In this document: positions 34,067 to 44,172 of the stretch, one piece after another
Layout of the letters: each line of letters starts with the position of its first letter
Numbering within the stretch: the stretch's first letter is position 1
NCBI RefSeq assembly: GCF_030272615.1
Contig: NC_081413.1
Location: forward strand, 563,334,010-563,398,009
Origin: Cryptomeria japonica
Lineage: Eukaryota; Streptophyta; Pinopsida; Cupressales; Cupressaceae
DNA: 64,000 nt
Reading direction: 5' to 3'
Notes under the pieces: model-generated
What the model saw: the letters and a program-made list of their open reading frames with translations, nothing else
Databases searched by the model: none
What the model was told of the DNA's origin: nothing
Program-made: the position numbers and the translations under genes

Positions 34067-35537
34067 TGTAGACGTATAAAAATGACCATATTCCTAAATG
34101 AATATTTTATGTTCATTTCCCTATTTAATTAAATCCAATTTAATTAAATTATCCACATTCTTCTATTTTATTAAATAAATTATTCAATTTATTTAAATAA
34201 AATTCACTATACCATTTAATGAATAAATCATTTTATTCAATTAAATCCCCCTAGCCACTTTTAATTAAATTCAAATTTAATTAAAAAGTTATCCTAAATT
34301 GAATAAATCAAATTTATTTAATTACAACCAAATTGAATGAAAAATCAAATAATTCAATTAAATCCTATTATCCCCTCATCCACTTGCAAAATCCCAAACC
34401 CCTTCCTAATCCCTTCTAGAATCTTCTAAGCACTTCTAATTAACCTAAACCCTTCTCTAAACTTTGTCACATCCCTAAGCAAAGGGAGGTCACTTCTCAA
34501 ATGGCCCAAAGTCTTGGATAACCATTGAAGGTTTTCAACCTTCAACCACCAAAACCCTTAAAGTCTTTGAAAACCATTGAAGGCTTCCAACCTTCAACCA
34601 CTTAATCCCCAAAGTCTCCAATAACCATTAATGGTTATTTCAAACCCTCCCACATGGTTAAAACATTTGTTTTGACTCAACCTCTACCCAACCCAAGGGT
34701 CTCATCAGGTCATTAATGCTTTGACCATGATTATCTCTTAATCATTTGCACAAAGGTTTATCCTTGGATTAAATCTTAATCCATTGGGTAAACCTAACTT
34801 AGACTTGACCCCTAGCCTTTAGATAACCATGAGGTCTTCTCAAGCCTTTAATGCCTCCAACCTCTTCTTTCAACCCAATCCTGTGTGGACATTTGTCACC
34901 ATGTCATTGGTGCAAATTGTGCACCTAGATCCCCAACTTTCAAACTTGGCCCTTGATTAAACCTTTCAATCTTGACCATCCATTGCCTTGTTTGTGCTAT
35001 AAATAGAGCTCTCATTCCTCCATTCAAAAGAATCATCTTTAAAATTTGAAGCATCACACTTATGCTCAAATTCTTTCAAGCTTTCATATCATTTTATGCT
35101 CATCATTTAGCCTCTCTTTAGATCAAGAATTAATCATGAATATGCATGTTAGAGTAATTTATTTATCATTTTAGCTCAATTATAGACTAAATATAGTATG
35201 CTAGGATAGTATTCATACTAATCTTGTCATCTTATCATTTAGTTTATTGCATTTTAGAATCATACCTAGCTTACAACACATTTCATACTAAATCAATCAA
35301 AAGCATCTCTCGTTCTCATATTTGCCATCCCTAAACCATTTTGCTCAGTAATCTGAGAGCAAAAACATTGGTTTGAGGGACATTGTGAGATAGAGAACCA
35401 TGGGACCCTCCTTGGGAAGCTGAGTAACACTACGTTACTCCATAGCTTGCATCAAGAAGTCCTGTGTGTGTGTGTGGACTAGTATTTAACTAAATTTTCA
35501 CATTTTAAGTTTTATTCACCCACTTTTCTTGCATACA
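34067..35537 (+). repeat. 5' LTR of E1
   Basis: TGTAGACGTATAAAAATGACC to GCATACA, 1471 bp. About 13 single-base differences from the 3' LTR, mostly transitions, and no length change. AT-rich left half, then pyrimidine-rich sequence and a (TG)n run near the end. Confidence 0.95.
34998..35005 (+). promoter_or_regulatory. TATA box of E1 5' LTR
   Basis: gctataaatagagctc, 931 bp into the LTR. Conserved in the 3' LTR (51855-51862) and in D (31981-31988, minus). Confidence 0.75.
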
Positions 35538-35541
35538 TTTC

Positions 35542-35559
35542 TGGCGCCCACCGTGGGGC
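35542..35559 (+). other. Primer-binding site of E1, tRNA-Lys
   Basis: TGGCGCCCACCGTGGGGC, four bases after the LTR. It is complementary to the 3' end of plant tRNA-Lys (CUU) as I recall it. Confidence 0.8.
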
Positions 35560-35625
35560 ACGACCCCCAATAACACATCATTTTTTTGAAATTGATCATT
35601 TTGCAGGTCCGCGGGAAATGAAAAT

Positions 35626-36048
35626 CAGCGCGTCGAAAAGATATTTTAGCGCATCTGCCTAATAGTTTAGCGCTTCTAGCCTACTGTTTAGCGCGTGTGC
35701 TTTCTGTCTTAGCACATGAACACTGTTCCTTAGCGCATAATACTATTTAACAAATTTTTCTGTAGGTGTCGACGCGGGAAGAACACATCATAGCGCATAT
35801 ACCTAACCGATTAGCGCATACAATCCAGATTTTAGCGCATGTTAGACTTATTCCAGCACGTGGAATCTAAAAACTAGCGCATCAGATTCAAACTTTCCCT
35901 GCATAACTGGCCGCGGGAAAAAGCAAAACACAGATTAGCGTGTGCGACATACAGAGTAGCGCATCCGGGTAACAGGATAGCGCAGAGAAAAGAAACTATA
36001 GCGCATCTGCGGCATATTGTAGCGCGTACAGTTTGTTCTGTAGCGCAT
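35626..36048 (+). repeat. Octamer array I in E1 sense leader, 21-bp phased
   Basis: Three blocks of TAGCGCRT-type octamers, starting at 35626, 35647, 35668, 35689, 35710, 35731; then 35791, 35812, 35833, 35854, 35875; then 35936, 35957, 35978, 35999, 36020, 36041. Every in-block step is 21 bp. Each block is preceded by a CGCGGGAA box (35610, 35773, 35912). The 13-bp spacers are unrelated. No ORF spans it. Confidence 0.95.
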
Positions 36049-36059
36049 CACAAATAAAA

Positions 36060-37250
36060 CAAAAAAAATAAATTTTTTTATTGTAACCAAATTAAAATTC
36101 TAGACTTGTAGAAGTCCCCCGAATCAACTGACAATCTTATCATTTTGTTTATTTGCAGGGTTTTAATGGTTTCTTGCAGGTAAAACGAGGAAATTTTCTT
36201 TTACAGCAAGACGATTTTCTTTTGTTGACCTTCGAAAACATCGAATTTGCTTTGTTGACTATTTATTTTTCATAGATTAGACAATCATTGCTTTGAACAA
36301 ATAAAAAGAACATCATGTTTTTGTAGAGCAACATCTCTACATAGATTTTAGAAAATCACTGATTTGAAAGGCTAAAATAAAACCTCATTGTTTGCTTTGT
36401 CTCGAAAGTGGAAGGTATATGCTCTCCCCTTAACTGGGTGATCAAAAAGCCAAACCACTCTTACGCTTTCAGTACTTCAAGCATTTAAAATCCTTTAGCA
36501 GGCCTGCCTTCTCGAGGAGTTGCAATCAACTCATAAAGCCGTTTATGGCCGGTGTGAAGGGAACGACCTAAGTGGGGAACGACTTTGACGCCAAGTATTT
36601 CAACCCACTATAATCAAATGTGGAAAGTGACGAAAGTCCTTTTCAACGGTTGCGCGCAGTGATTAGCCTTCCCCCAATATCCTCGAGATACGTAAAGCCT
36701 TTGTTCTAAAGGTTGGGAAGCCTCCTGAGGGAGTTTATCACTGACGGCCGAACGGGAAGCCTGATTACGAACCATAGAATTAGAAGCTTTGAGCCGAGTC
36801 AGTATCCAAACATTTGTAACATCATAGTGCAAGGGTGGGGAAGAATCCGCCCCCAAGATTACTCACCATATATCTCCCAAGATAACTACTCAACTGTGAA
36901 GCAATTCACTTTGGTTTAACTTCTGGCAAAAGGCAAAAAAATGGGTGCCCTCTAGGGGGTGACATGGCTGTTTGAGCTGATGGAGTATCGAGACTAGTGG
37001 GCTATGATGTTACTTATGACCCTTGAATAAAGAGTCTTTATGAAGTGTTTAATTTTGTATCCAACCTGTTAAAACATTGGGGATTTGAACACATCCTCGA
37101 CAGAACATACATTTTCTGTTAGATTAGGTGAAATGATTGTACTTTGTGTGCCGTGCTTACATTTTTTATTTCAGAAAATCATCCATCACACTTGAAAATT
37201 CTCTCAACAAAATTCAAAATCCTCACAAAAACACCAAAAAGGAAAAATCA
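36060..37250 (+). other. Central leader of E1 between the arrays
   Basis: Non-coding. 36060-36400 is AT-rich with two acceptor-like tttgcagg sites (36150-36185). 36400-37020 is distinctly more G/C-rich, with many short self-complementary stretches (for example gaagcctcctgagg and ggccgaacggg), suggesting a folded RNA. Its end is recognisable in D (63900-64000). The short ORFs 36614-36856 and 36713-36919 in it look like chance. Confidence 0.5.
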
Positions 37251-37258
37251 GGGCAGTA

Positions 37259-37769
37259 TAGCGCGTAAGAACAACATCTTAGTGCGTATAACAGTTCTAT
37301 TAGCGCATCCAAAAATACAAAATAGCGTGTACAACAAAAACAGTAGTGTTTCAATTCTAAAGCAAAATAGTTAACAGTCCTTTAGCGCGTCCAAACCACA
37401 TTCTAGCGCGTCTCAGGACAATATTAGCGCGTAGATACCCAAAGTTAGCGCATAGAACAAAACAGCTAGCGCGTAGGAGGCACAGTATAGCGCGTCATTT
37501 TTCCAAGCAAACTTAACAGCAAATTTCAACAGCCTGTCTTAGCGCGTGAAACAAACAGCTTAGCGCGTGGAAACCCTATTTTAGCGCATTAGCCAAAACA
37601 GCTAGCGCGTATCAAGCCCAGTCTAGTGCGTGGATTTTTCACCTGTTAGTGTAAAAATTTTCCAGAATCAAAATTTTAGCGCGTAACTAAGGGCAGATTA
37701 GCGCGTGTGAGAAACATTTTAGCGCATCAAGAAAATTAGGTAGCGCATCAAACCTCTATTTTAGTGCGT
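37259..37769 (+). repeat. Octamer array II in E1 sense leader
   Basis: About 22 octamers. Runs at 21-bp steps: 37259, 37280, 37301; 37383, 37404, 37425, 37446, 37467, 37488; 37540, 37561, 37582, 37603, 37624; 37699, 37720, 37741, 37762. A few steps are irregular (22, 23, 30, 52). Variants TAGTGCGT and TAGCGTGT are single CpG-to-TpG/CpA changes. Confidence 0.9.
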
Positions 37770-38242
37770 GAGCCTAGGTAGAAAAACAGAGAGTTAAGAA
37801 TTGAAAAATTTTGAAAAATTCAAAAACATTTTAGAAGACCTTTTTTGTCGAAAATCATCTTTTATCAAACCAGAGTGACAAAAATAAATCATTAAAACTA
37901 TTTCTCAAGACAAATTTGTGTCCAAACAAAGTTGTCAGAATCCGAAAACGAATCGAGCAATAGAGGACGTCTTTCCTTTCATAATCCGAAACATTTTCAT
38001 CATTAGTATCAATCAAATCCTTTAAACATCTTACGGATTTTATCTCACAAACACTTGTCTAAAAATTTGCAAATTGTCAAATCCAGTTTCCAGATCGGGA
38101 AACTTCTTATCCATATCATTTGACACGCTTTATCGTGAAGGGATATCTAAACCTTCATTCTGATAAAGTAAAAATTTGAAATTTTCAAAACAAGAATCAA
38201 CTAAATCCAAACAAATCAAAGTAAATCATTGATCACTCATGC

Positions 38243-38629
38243 ATGACTAATCCCCTCATTCTGAGAAGAAAGAACCTCTATCGTAACATCACGTTGAAGA
38301 AACAACAACCTAGCTTTTCCAAATTCATCAAGAGAAATAAATTTTTATACGTCAATCGTCAACTCTTCAAATCCCATCGGGTATTTCTTCATCACGTCAA
38401 ACGTTATATCCAAAACAAATCCAGCAAATTTGACAAAGAACCCCTGAAAACAAGAGCATACTGTCAGATGTCTGCTTTTAATCAAAAGATAAACTACGGA
38501 GGAAAGATCAATCCAGTATTCCTGCCCGACGAGTGCATCACATATAACACATCTCGACCAGAACCACCAACGCCAGAGCAAAATATCAACGAGGACTTTG
38601 TTCCTTTCATCACTGAAAGTTTCTATTGA
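38243..38629 (+). CDS. ORF1 of E1, unknown basic protein (128 aa)
   Basis: Intact 128-codon ORF (MTNPLILRRKNLYRNITLKK). The N-terminal 80 residues are Lys/Arg-rich with FSKFIKRNKFLYVNRQLFKS and FLHHVKRYIQNKSSKFDKEP. The C-terminus is acidic (PEPPTPEQNINEDFVPF). The start is the first ATG after array II that gives the frame shared with D. Its TGA (38627-38629) is one base before the gag ATG. Ogre-type elements often have an ORF upstream of gag. Function unknown; could be a Gag extension. Confidence 0.65.
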   Translation: MTNPLILRRKNLYRNITLKKQQPSFSKFIKRNKFLYVNRQLFKSHRVFLHHVKRYIQNKSSKFDKEPLKTRAYCQMSAFNQKINYGGKINPVFLPDECITYNTSRPEPPTPEQNINEDFVPFITESFY

Positions 38630-38630
38630 A

Positions 38631-40625
38631 ATGCCTATCACTCGCTCTCAACGAAACAAACAAAGCGAGACACCAGCAGAATCAAGTATGAGTCGCAGAT
38701 TATCAAATCCTTTTAAAGTTCCATCCTCAGAAGAGCCTGAAATTACTGACGCAATTCTTCAGGAATGTCAAGAAAATCCTTCATTCCAAAAACTCATCGA
38801 AAAACTCATGGAAAATGACAAAGAAAAATATCTACTCATGCTTACAAGTAAAGGCGTCAAACTTCCTGAAGATTTCGACGCAAACGTCTTTCAAACCGGG
38901 TCTCAACAATATACATATCAAGAACGACAAAGGGAAAAAGAAACTCGCTTACCTGAACAACATATTCCAGAACAACACATACCATTTACTACACCTTTTC
39001 AGTTGAGAACAAATATGAGGAAAGAACTCTTCCCTCGGCAAGATAATGCACCCTTGGTTGCTCTTACTCAACAAATGCAAATGTTGCAAAGACAAATGCA
39101 CGATATGCAACAAGGGACAATAGTGCGATACTCTATAAACAAAATCTATCCTTATCCATTTGACAGAAGCTTAAACATGGTACCTTTTCCTCCAAACTCA
39201 GACGTTCCCAAATTTGATAAATATGATGGGAAAAGTGATCTTCGAGATCATGTTCAAGAATTTTGTACTATGAGTCTTGAATTTGCTCATAATGATACTT
39301 ATCTGATGAGGTTATTCCCAAGAAGCCTGGGAGGACAAATGATGGAATGGTTATCCAAGATTACACCACCTGTTAGATCATTTGACGAATTGGTTAACAA
39401 ATTCATCACCCATTATTCTTACAACATCCAACATGCCATAACCATGCTAGATATTTGCAACACCAAACAAAAGAACAATGAAACATTCATGTTATTCCTT
39501 CAACGTTGGCGACGCATGGTATCAAGATATCCTCGAGATATTCCTGAAAAAGAGAAAATGGAAATCTTCATTGATAACTTGAATGGTGAAATGAGTTACA
39601 GACTCAAACTTCAATGCATACCATCTTTTGACAAATTAATCGAAAATGGCATCCAAGTAGAAGAAGCTTGTGTCAAAAAGGGAACACTCAAGTTCTACAA
39701 AGAAGGAACGAACTCATCAAACTACAATAACCAAAACAACACTAATCTAGACAAAACTCGATTTTGGACACGAAACAAAAATGAAGGCAACAATGAAACA
39801 TATGATCCAAAATCTAAACAGCCAGTGCTTGCCTTATCAGGAAATACTCAAAATACGAAAAATCCTAAAAATGCTACTCCCAGTGCTAACACATATGCAC
39901 CAAACAATACTCAAGAACAACTCAATACCGATAACGCCAATGATAATCAAAACAAAAACCTGAATCCAGGGCCTAACAACAATTCACGCAACACCACCAA
40001 CAATTTCCAGAAACGTATGTTCACACCATTGGGCCAATCATTAGAGTCCGCATTCAACGAACTGTTGGCAAACAAGATTCTTTCTTTGCCTACAATCAAC
40101 AATTATGAACCCCCAATCAAACCACCTTGGTGGAATGATTCACACTATTGTGATTTTCATCGCAACAAAGGTCATAGAACAAATGAGTGCATGAGATTGA
40201 AACACATAATCCAGGACATGATTGATCGAGGTGACTTAACGGTGGATGGTCTCAAAACAAATAATGATCACGAAGCCTTCAAAGATCCTCTCCCAAATTA
40301 TAACAAAGATGGAGCATCAACTTCAAATGATACACGCGGAGCTCGTATTAATCACATCTACAACAACACAATCAACCACATATCAGCCGAAGACCATCAA
40401 GTCAATGTTATAACCACTCAAGATAAACGTGATCATGAATCTGTCAATGTAACAACCCGGATTCAGAAATATGTCTTGAAGGGACATACTGCACCTCCAA
40501 CTACCACACCAAAGATCCAATACGACTTAGTTAACCAACTACGCAAGACTCCGGCTCAGATATCTATCCTGGAATTGTTGAAACTATCTCCAAAACACAA
40601 AGACATATTGGATCAAGCGCTATGA
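38631..40625 (+). CDS. gag: Gag of E1 (664 aa, intact)
   Basis: The start at 38631 (MPITRSQRNKQSETPAESSM) is preferred over the upstream in-frame ATG 38598 because D begins at the same Met and it follows the ORF1 stop. Gln-rich helices lie at about 140-165. The capsid domain at about 195-330 has FDKYDGKSDLRDHVQEFCTM, LGGQMMEWLSKITPPV and FITHYSYNIQHAITMLDICN. An Asn-rich linker follows. The zinc-knuckle-like CDFHRNKGHRTNEC is at about 506, then MIDRGDLTVDGLKT. It ends at a TGA where D has Leu and reads on into protease. It would form particles and bind RNA. Confidence 0.85.
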   Translation: MPITRSQRNKQSETPAESSMSRRLSNPFKVPSSEEPEITDAILQECQENPSFQKLIEKLMENDKEKYLLMLTSKGVKLPEDFDANVFQTGSQQYTYQERQREKETRLPEQHIPEQHIPFTTPFQLRTNMRKELFPRQDNAPLVALTQQMQMLQRQMHDMQQGTIVRYSINKIYPYPFDRSLNMVPFPPNSDVPKFDKYDGKSDLRDHVQEFCTMSLEFAHNDTYLMRLFPRSLGGQMMEWLSKITPPVRSFDELVNKFITHYSYNIQHAITMLDICNTKQKNNETFMLFLQRWRRMVSRYPRDIPEKEKMEIFIDNLNGEMSYRLKLQCIPSFDKLIENGIQVEEACVKKGTLKFYKEGTNSSNYNNQNNTNLDKTRFWTRNKNEGNNETYDPKSKQPVLALSGNTQNTKNPKNATPSANTYAPNNTQEQLNTDNANDNQNKNLNPGPNNNSRNTTNNFQKRMFTPLGQSLESAFNELLANKILSLPTINNYEPPIKPPWWNDSHYCDFHRNKGHRTNECMRLKHIIQDMIDRGDLTVDGLKTNNDHEAFKDPLPNYNKDGASTSNDTRGARINHIYNNTINHISAEDHQVNVITTQDKRDHESVNVTTRIQKYVLKGHTAPPTTTPKIQYDLVNQLRKTPAQISILELLKLSPKHKDILDQAL

Positions 40626-41105
40626 GAAACAAATGTACCTCAAAATCTGGATACAGACAGATTCCAAGCAATGGTTGCCCATATGACAGAATCTCATAAC
40701 CTCACCTTCTCAGAACATGATAATACTTCATTGAGTCATCCGCATAATACTCCTCTGCATATTGAAGTCATTGTTTGCAAGCACCGTGTCAAAAGAGTCT
40801 TAATAGATGGAGGAGCCGGACTTAATATATGTACTTTGAAGCTTATCCATGCACTAGGTTTCTCAGAAGAATCTATTGATCCTTGTAAAAAGATTACTAT
40901 AAAAGCATATGATGATGAGGAAAGGTCCTCTAAAGGAACAGTGATATTACCTATTCAAGTAGGACTAGTGCAAAAGGATACTATATGTCAAGTCTTAGAT
41001 ATTGATCTCACCTACAATATCTTATTAGGACGACCCTGGATACGTGACATGCAAGCAGTACCTTCTACATATCACCAGTGTGTCAAGTTTCCTTATGATG
41101 GATAG
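40626..41105 (+). CDS. pol: Aspartic protease of E1
   Basis: In frame with gag beyond its TGA: ETNVPQNLDTDRFQAMVAHM, then VLIDGGAGLNICTLKLIHAL with catalytic DGG (usual in Tat elements), KGTVILPIQVGLVQKDTI and NILLGRPWIRDMQAVPSTYH. The first Met is 40671. TAG at 41103-41105 ends it at a position shared with D. Expected role: cleaving the Gag-Pol polyprotein. Reaching it needs readthrough of the gag TGA. Confidence 0.8.
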   Translation, partial: ETNVPQNLDTDRFQAMVAHMTESHNLTFSEHDNTSLSHPHNTPLHIEVIVCKHRVKRVLIDGGAGLNICTLKLIHALGFSEESIDPCKKITIKAYDDEERSSKGTVILPIQVGLVQKDTICQVLDIDLTYNILLGRPWIRDMQAVPSTYHQCVKFPYDG

Positions 41106-41759
41106 GAAATCTCCATATCAGCTGATCACAATCCATTTCAACATTGCAATGCAATGGGGGCAGCCCAAGACAGTTTGGTTCCTTATAACAGAGAAAAGCA
41201 GCGGTCTTCAACATCTGATCCACCAACAGCAAAATCCAACTCCTTATGGGGAGACTTCAAATAGAAAATGCAAATCAAAGACCAAGGCATGGGCGAGTAT
41301 TCTATGGAGCCTTTATGTTTGACCAGATTGCCAACATCACCTAGATTGCATGGTTTACCTACTATATTAACACATCTAGCAACTCAGCCCATAACTAAAT
41401 TTGATGGTACCTTCATCCAATTGGGGACTCTAGCACATGAATCAGAAGATAAGGATGTTCTTAATTGGCTATACAAAGATGAAGAAGAAGCTAATAGAGC
41501 AACCGCTCTAGACATTGTTCTACCGACACACCTATATGGAAAAGGCTACTTGATCATGAAACAAATGGGATATGGCGGTAAAGGACCTATTGGGAAACTC
41601 AAAGAAGGAGTCACTGAACCTATAGATCTTCCTTCACAACCTAGTAGAAATAAAGCAGGATTAGGTTCTAAAATCACTTTCCTATTGAAACGGCCGCCAC
41701 ACACAAATGCAAAACCTCAATGGAAGGAAAAGAAGAAGTACAAGGAAGAATCCTGGTAG
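41106..41759 (+). pseudogene. pol: G-patch segment of E1 pol
   Basis: In frame with protease, but entered past TAGs at 41103 and 41262, both shared with D. It encodes a variable linker, then LPTHLYGKGYLIMKQMGYGG, KGPIGKLKEGVTEPI and NKAGLG, a G-patch-like RNA/protein-interaction module. Ends at TAG 41757, where D keeps Gln. In Ogre elements an intron lies between protease and RT, so splicing is another way these stops might be avoided. Confidence 0.6.
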
Positions 41760-43427
41760 GAAGCTCTCTTCGAATCAGCAGAAACAATCCGCAAGGCATG
41801 AGAACGTCAAGATCAGAAGATATATCAGGGAAAGCTTTTGAATCATAAGAAGGCTATATCTGCAGTAGTGGCTCATATTCACACACCAATAGCTCAAGAA
41901 CAAATCATGTCACCACAAGAAACCATCATTCCTCCCTGAGGAAGCACAATATATGAACAAATCCAGACTGTAGAAGATGGGTCGGATACAAAATCAACAC
42001 AGAATATCAAAATAGTATCTATCATCAAAGATTTGTTTTCACCATACAACATCCCTGTTTACAGCACAGATAGAATTTGGGATGATACCTATGAGACAGA
42101 TTCAAATGAATATGAATGGGGTACCTGCTCTGATACTACTACAAATATCCCAGATGATACTGATTTCATATCGATTTCTCAAGAAGAACATAATGCAGAG
42201 GATAGACCTCTTGAGTTTGGACCACAACATATCTATGACGTTCAGGAAAGCGAACAGAAATATTACGAACAAGTCTATGTAGAAGATGATACCATCGAAG
42301 ACCTCGATAAAACCCTAGACTTTTTTAACACCAAGACCCATCACGATGATAACTCTATCCTAACACTTACAGTAGCTGAACTTGACCCGCCCAACAATTC
42401 CTTACCACTTGTCTTCCCTGATCTCATCGACTGGAATGAACCTGAGACTCATGATATACCAATTTTCCCAAATGATGAATCTATTATCCATTACCTATGC
42501 ACCGTCAATCCCGAAATAGGCTCTACCAGTGAACCGAATAACGATGTCTGTTCTTCAGGGAGTGCCAAGTCTCTCAGTCGCAAAAATGAATCAAATAATG
42601 AATCTAATGCTGAAATCCAGTTAATGGCAGCTATAGATCCCAAAAAAGTAAAAATAAAGGACGCATCTGAGGGTGAAAACCTTTTCAAGGCACCTAATGA
42701 TGGGAGACTTGACACTCTTCCTAAACATTTTCATGAGCGATCACCCATATTGATTGAGCCCACTCAATCAATCAACATTGATACCACTGAAGCAGCCAGA
42801 AACATTCACCTTGCAAAATCTCTGACAGAGGAGGAAAGATCAGCATTCATCATCTTCTTTAAAGGACAGCAAATTAACTTTGCCTGGTCATATGCTGATA
42901 TGCCCGAAGTAGATCCACACCTAATCATGCATCACTTGTCCATCTCTGCAGGAGTCAAGCCAGTCAAGCAAAAGCTACGAAAGATGAATCCACAGGTAGC
43001 ACTCATGGTCAAAATGGAATTAAAGAAATTATTAGATGTCGGATTCATCCGACCTATTGACTATGCAGAATGGATTTCTAACATTGTTCTAGTATCAAAA
43101 CCAGATGGTAGTATGAGAATATGCACTGACTTCAGAGATGTCAATAAAGCTTGTCCAAAGGATGACTTTCCTCTGCCAAGTATTGATATAATTGTAGATC
43201 TCACAGCAGGCCATGCAATGCTCTCATTAATGGATGGTTTCTCAGGCTATAATCAAATCAAAATAGCTCCTGAAGATCAAGACAAAACAACATTCACCTG
43301 TCCTTGGGGAACATACTGTTGGAATGTTATGTCTTTTGGCTTAAAGAATGCCAGAGCCACTTATCAAAGAGCAATGACTACCATATTCCATGATATGATG
43401 CACACATTTATGGAAGACTGTGGATGA
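41760..43427 (+). pseudogene. pol: Acidic linker and reverse transcriptase of E1, truncated at catalytic box
   Basis: After TGA stops at 41799 and 41937 a 464-codon frame (from 42033) begins with an acidic linker (to about residue 270). RT follows: AEWISNIVLVSKPDGSMRIC, FRDVNKACPKDDFPLPSIDI, SLMDGFSGYNQIKIAPEDQD (first catalytic Asp) and MSFGLKNARATYQRAM. A 2-nt loss at about 43418-43420 falls in the codons of the YVDD box and shifts the frame, giving MEDCG and a stop. D keeps YVDD. RT therefore cannot be active. Confidence 0.85.
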
Positions 43428-43731
43428 TTTACTAGCAAAATCTTTCACCAGAGCTGAACATCTCGGCATCCTAACAAAGATCTTTGGTCGGTTGCAGAAA
43501 TTCAAAGTCCGACTCAACCCTAAGAAGTGTGTCTTCGGGGTTACATCAGGCAAGTTAATAGGTTACATCGTCTCAGCTAAAGGTATTGAAGTTGATCCAG
43601 CAAAGGTACAAGCCATCATGGATATGCCACCACCAAAGAATATCAATCAACTTCGATCTCTCCAAGGATGACTTTAATCAATCAGGCGATTCATCACTCA
43701 ACTAGCAGATAAAAGTCTGCCATTTAACCAC
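43420..43731 (+). pseudogene. pol: RT thumb/connection of E1
   Basis: After the frameshift: DDLLAKSFTRAEHLGILTKI, LNPKKCVFGVTSGKLIGYIV and SAKGIEVDPAKVQAIMDMPP, the standard region downstream of the RT active site. TGA (43669) and TAA (43675) break it before ITQLADKSLPFNHLLHKN. Confidence 0.8.
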
Positions 43732-44172
43732 TTGCTACATAAAAATGTGCCATTCAGATGGGAGACTAAGTGTGCAGAATCTTTTTACCAAATTAAACAG
43801 TACCTGATGAATCCACCAGTTCTAGTACCACCAATTGCAGGAAAGCCTCTTATATTGTATATCTCAACAACAGATGTTTCACTGGGGGCACTATTGGCAC
43901 AAGAAGATCAACAAGGAAAGGAACGCGCCATATATTACATCAGTAGAACATTGAATGGCTATGAACTCAATTATACATTCATTGAAAAGGCTTGCCTAAC
44001 AGTTGTTTTTGCGTCTCAAAAGTTTCGACATTATATGCTAGCACACACTATCAAGCTAGTAGCCAAAATTGATCCTCTCAAGTATCTACTCAGCAAGGCA
44101 GCTCTCACAGGCCGATTGGCTAAATGGGTCATGATTCTCAGTGAATTCGACATCCACTACACAAAAATATGA
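43732..44172 (+). pseudogene. pol: RT-linked RNase H of E1
   Basis: 146 codons: HKNVPFRWETKCAESFYQIK, PLILYISTTDVSLGALLAQE, YYISRTLNGYELNYTFIEKA, HTIKLVAKIDPLKYLLSKAA and WVMILSEFDIHYT. This is the native RNase H following RT; its first acidic position reads TTD, a modified site as often seen in Tat elements. TGA 44170-44172 is at the same codon as a TGA in D (56941-56943). Confidence 0.8.

Noticed and set aside
35626-36048. CRISPR-like array (regular short repeats with unique spacers)
   Set aside because: The repeat is only 8 bp and the spacer 13 bp, far below CRISPR sizes. The context is a plant retrotransposon leader with no cas genes.
36614-36919. Overlapping ORFs on both strands in the E1 leader
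   Set aside because: Short, opposite-strand overlap, no domain, and located in a block that looks like structured leader.
42033-43427. pol of a caulimovirus-like endogenous virus
   Set aside because: LTRs, tRNA-Lys primer site, integrase and archaeal-type RNase H fit a Tat Ty3 retrotransposon; no movement or coat protein seen.
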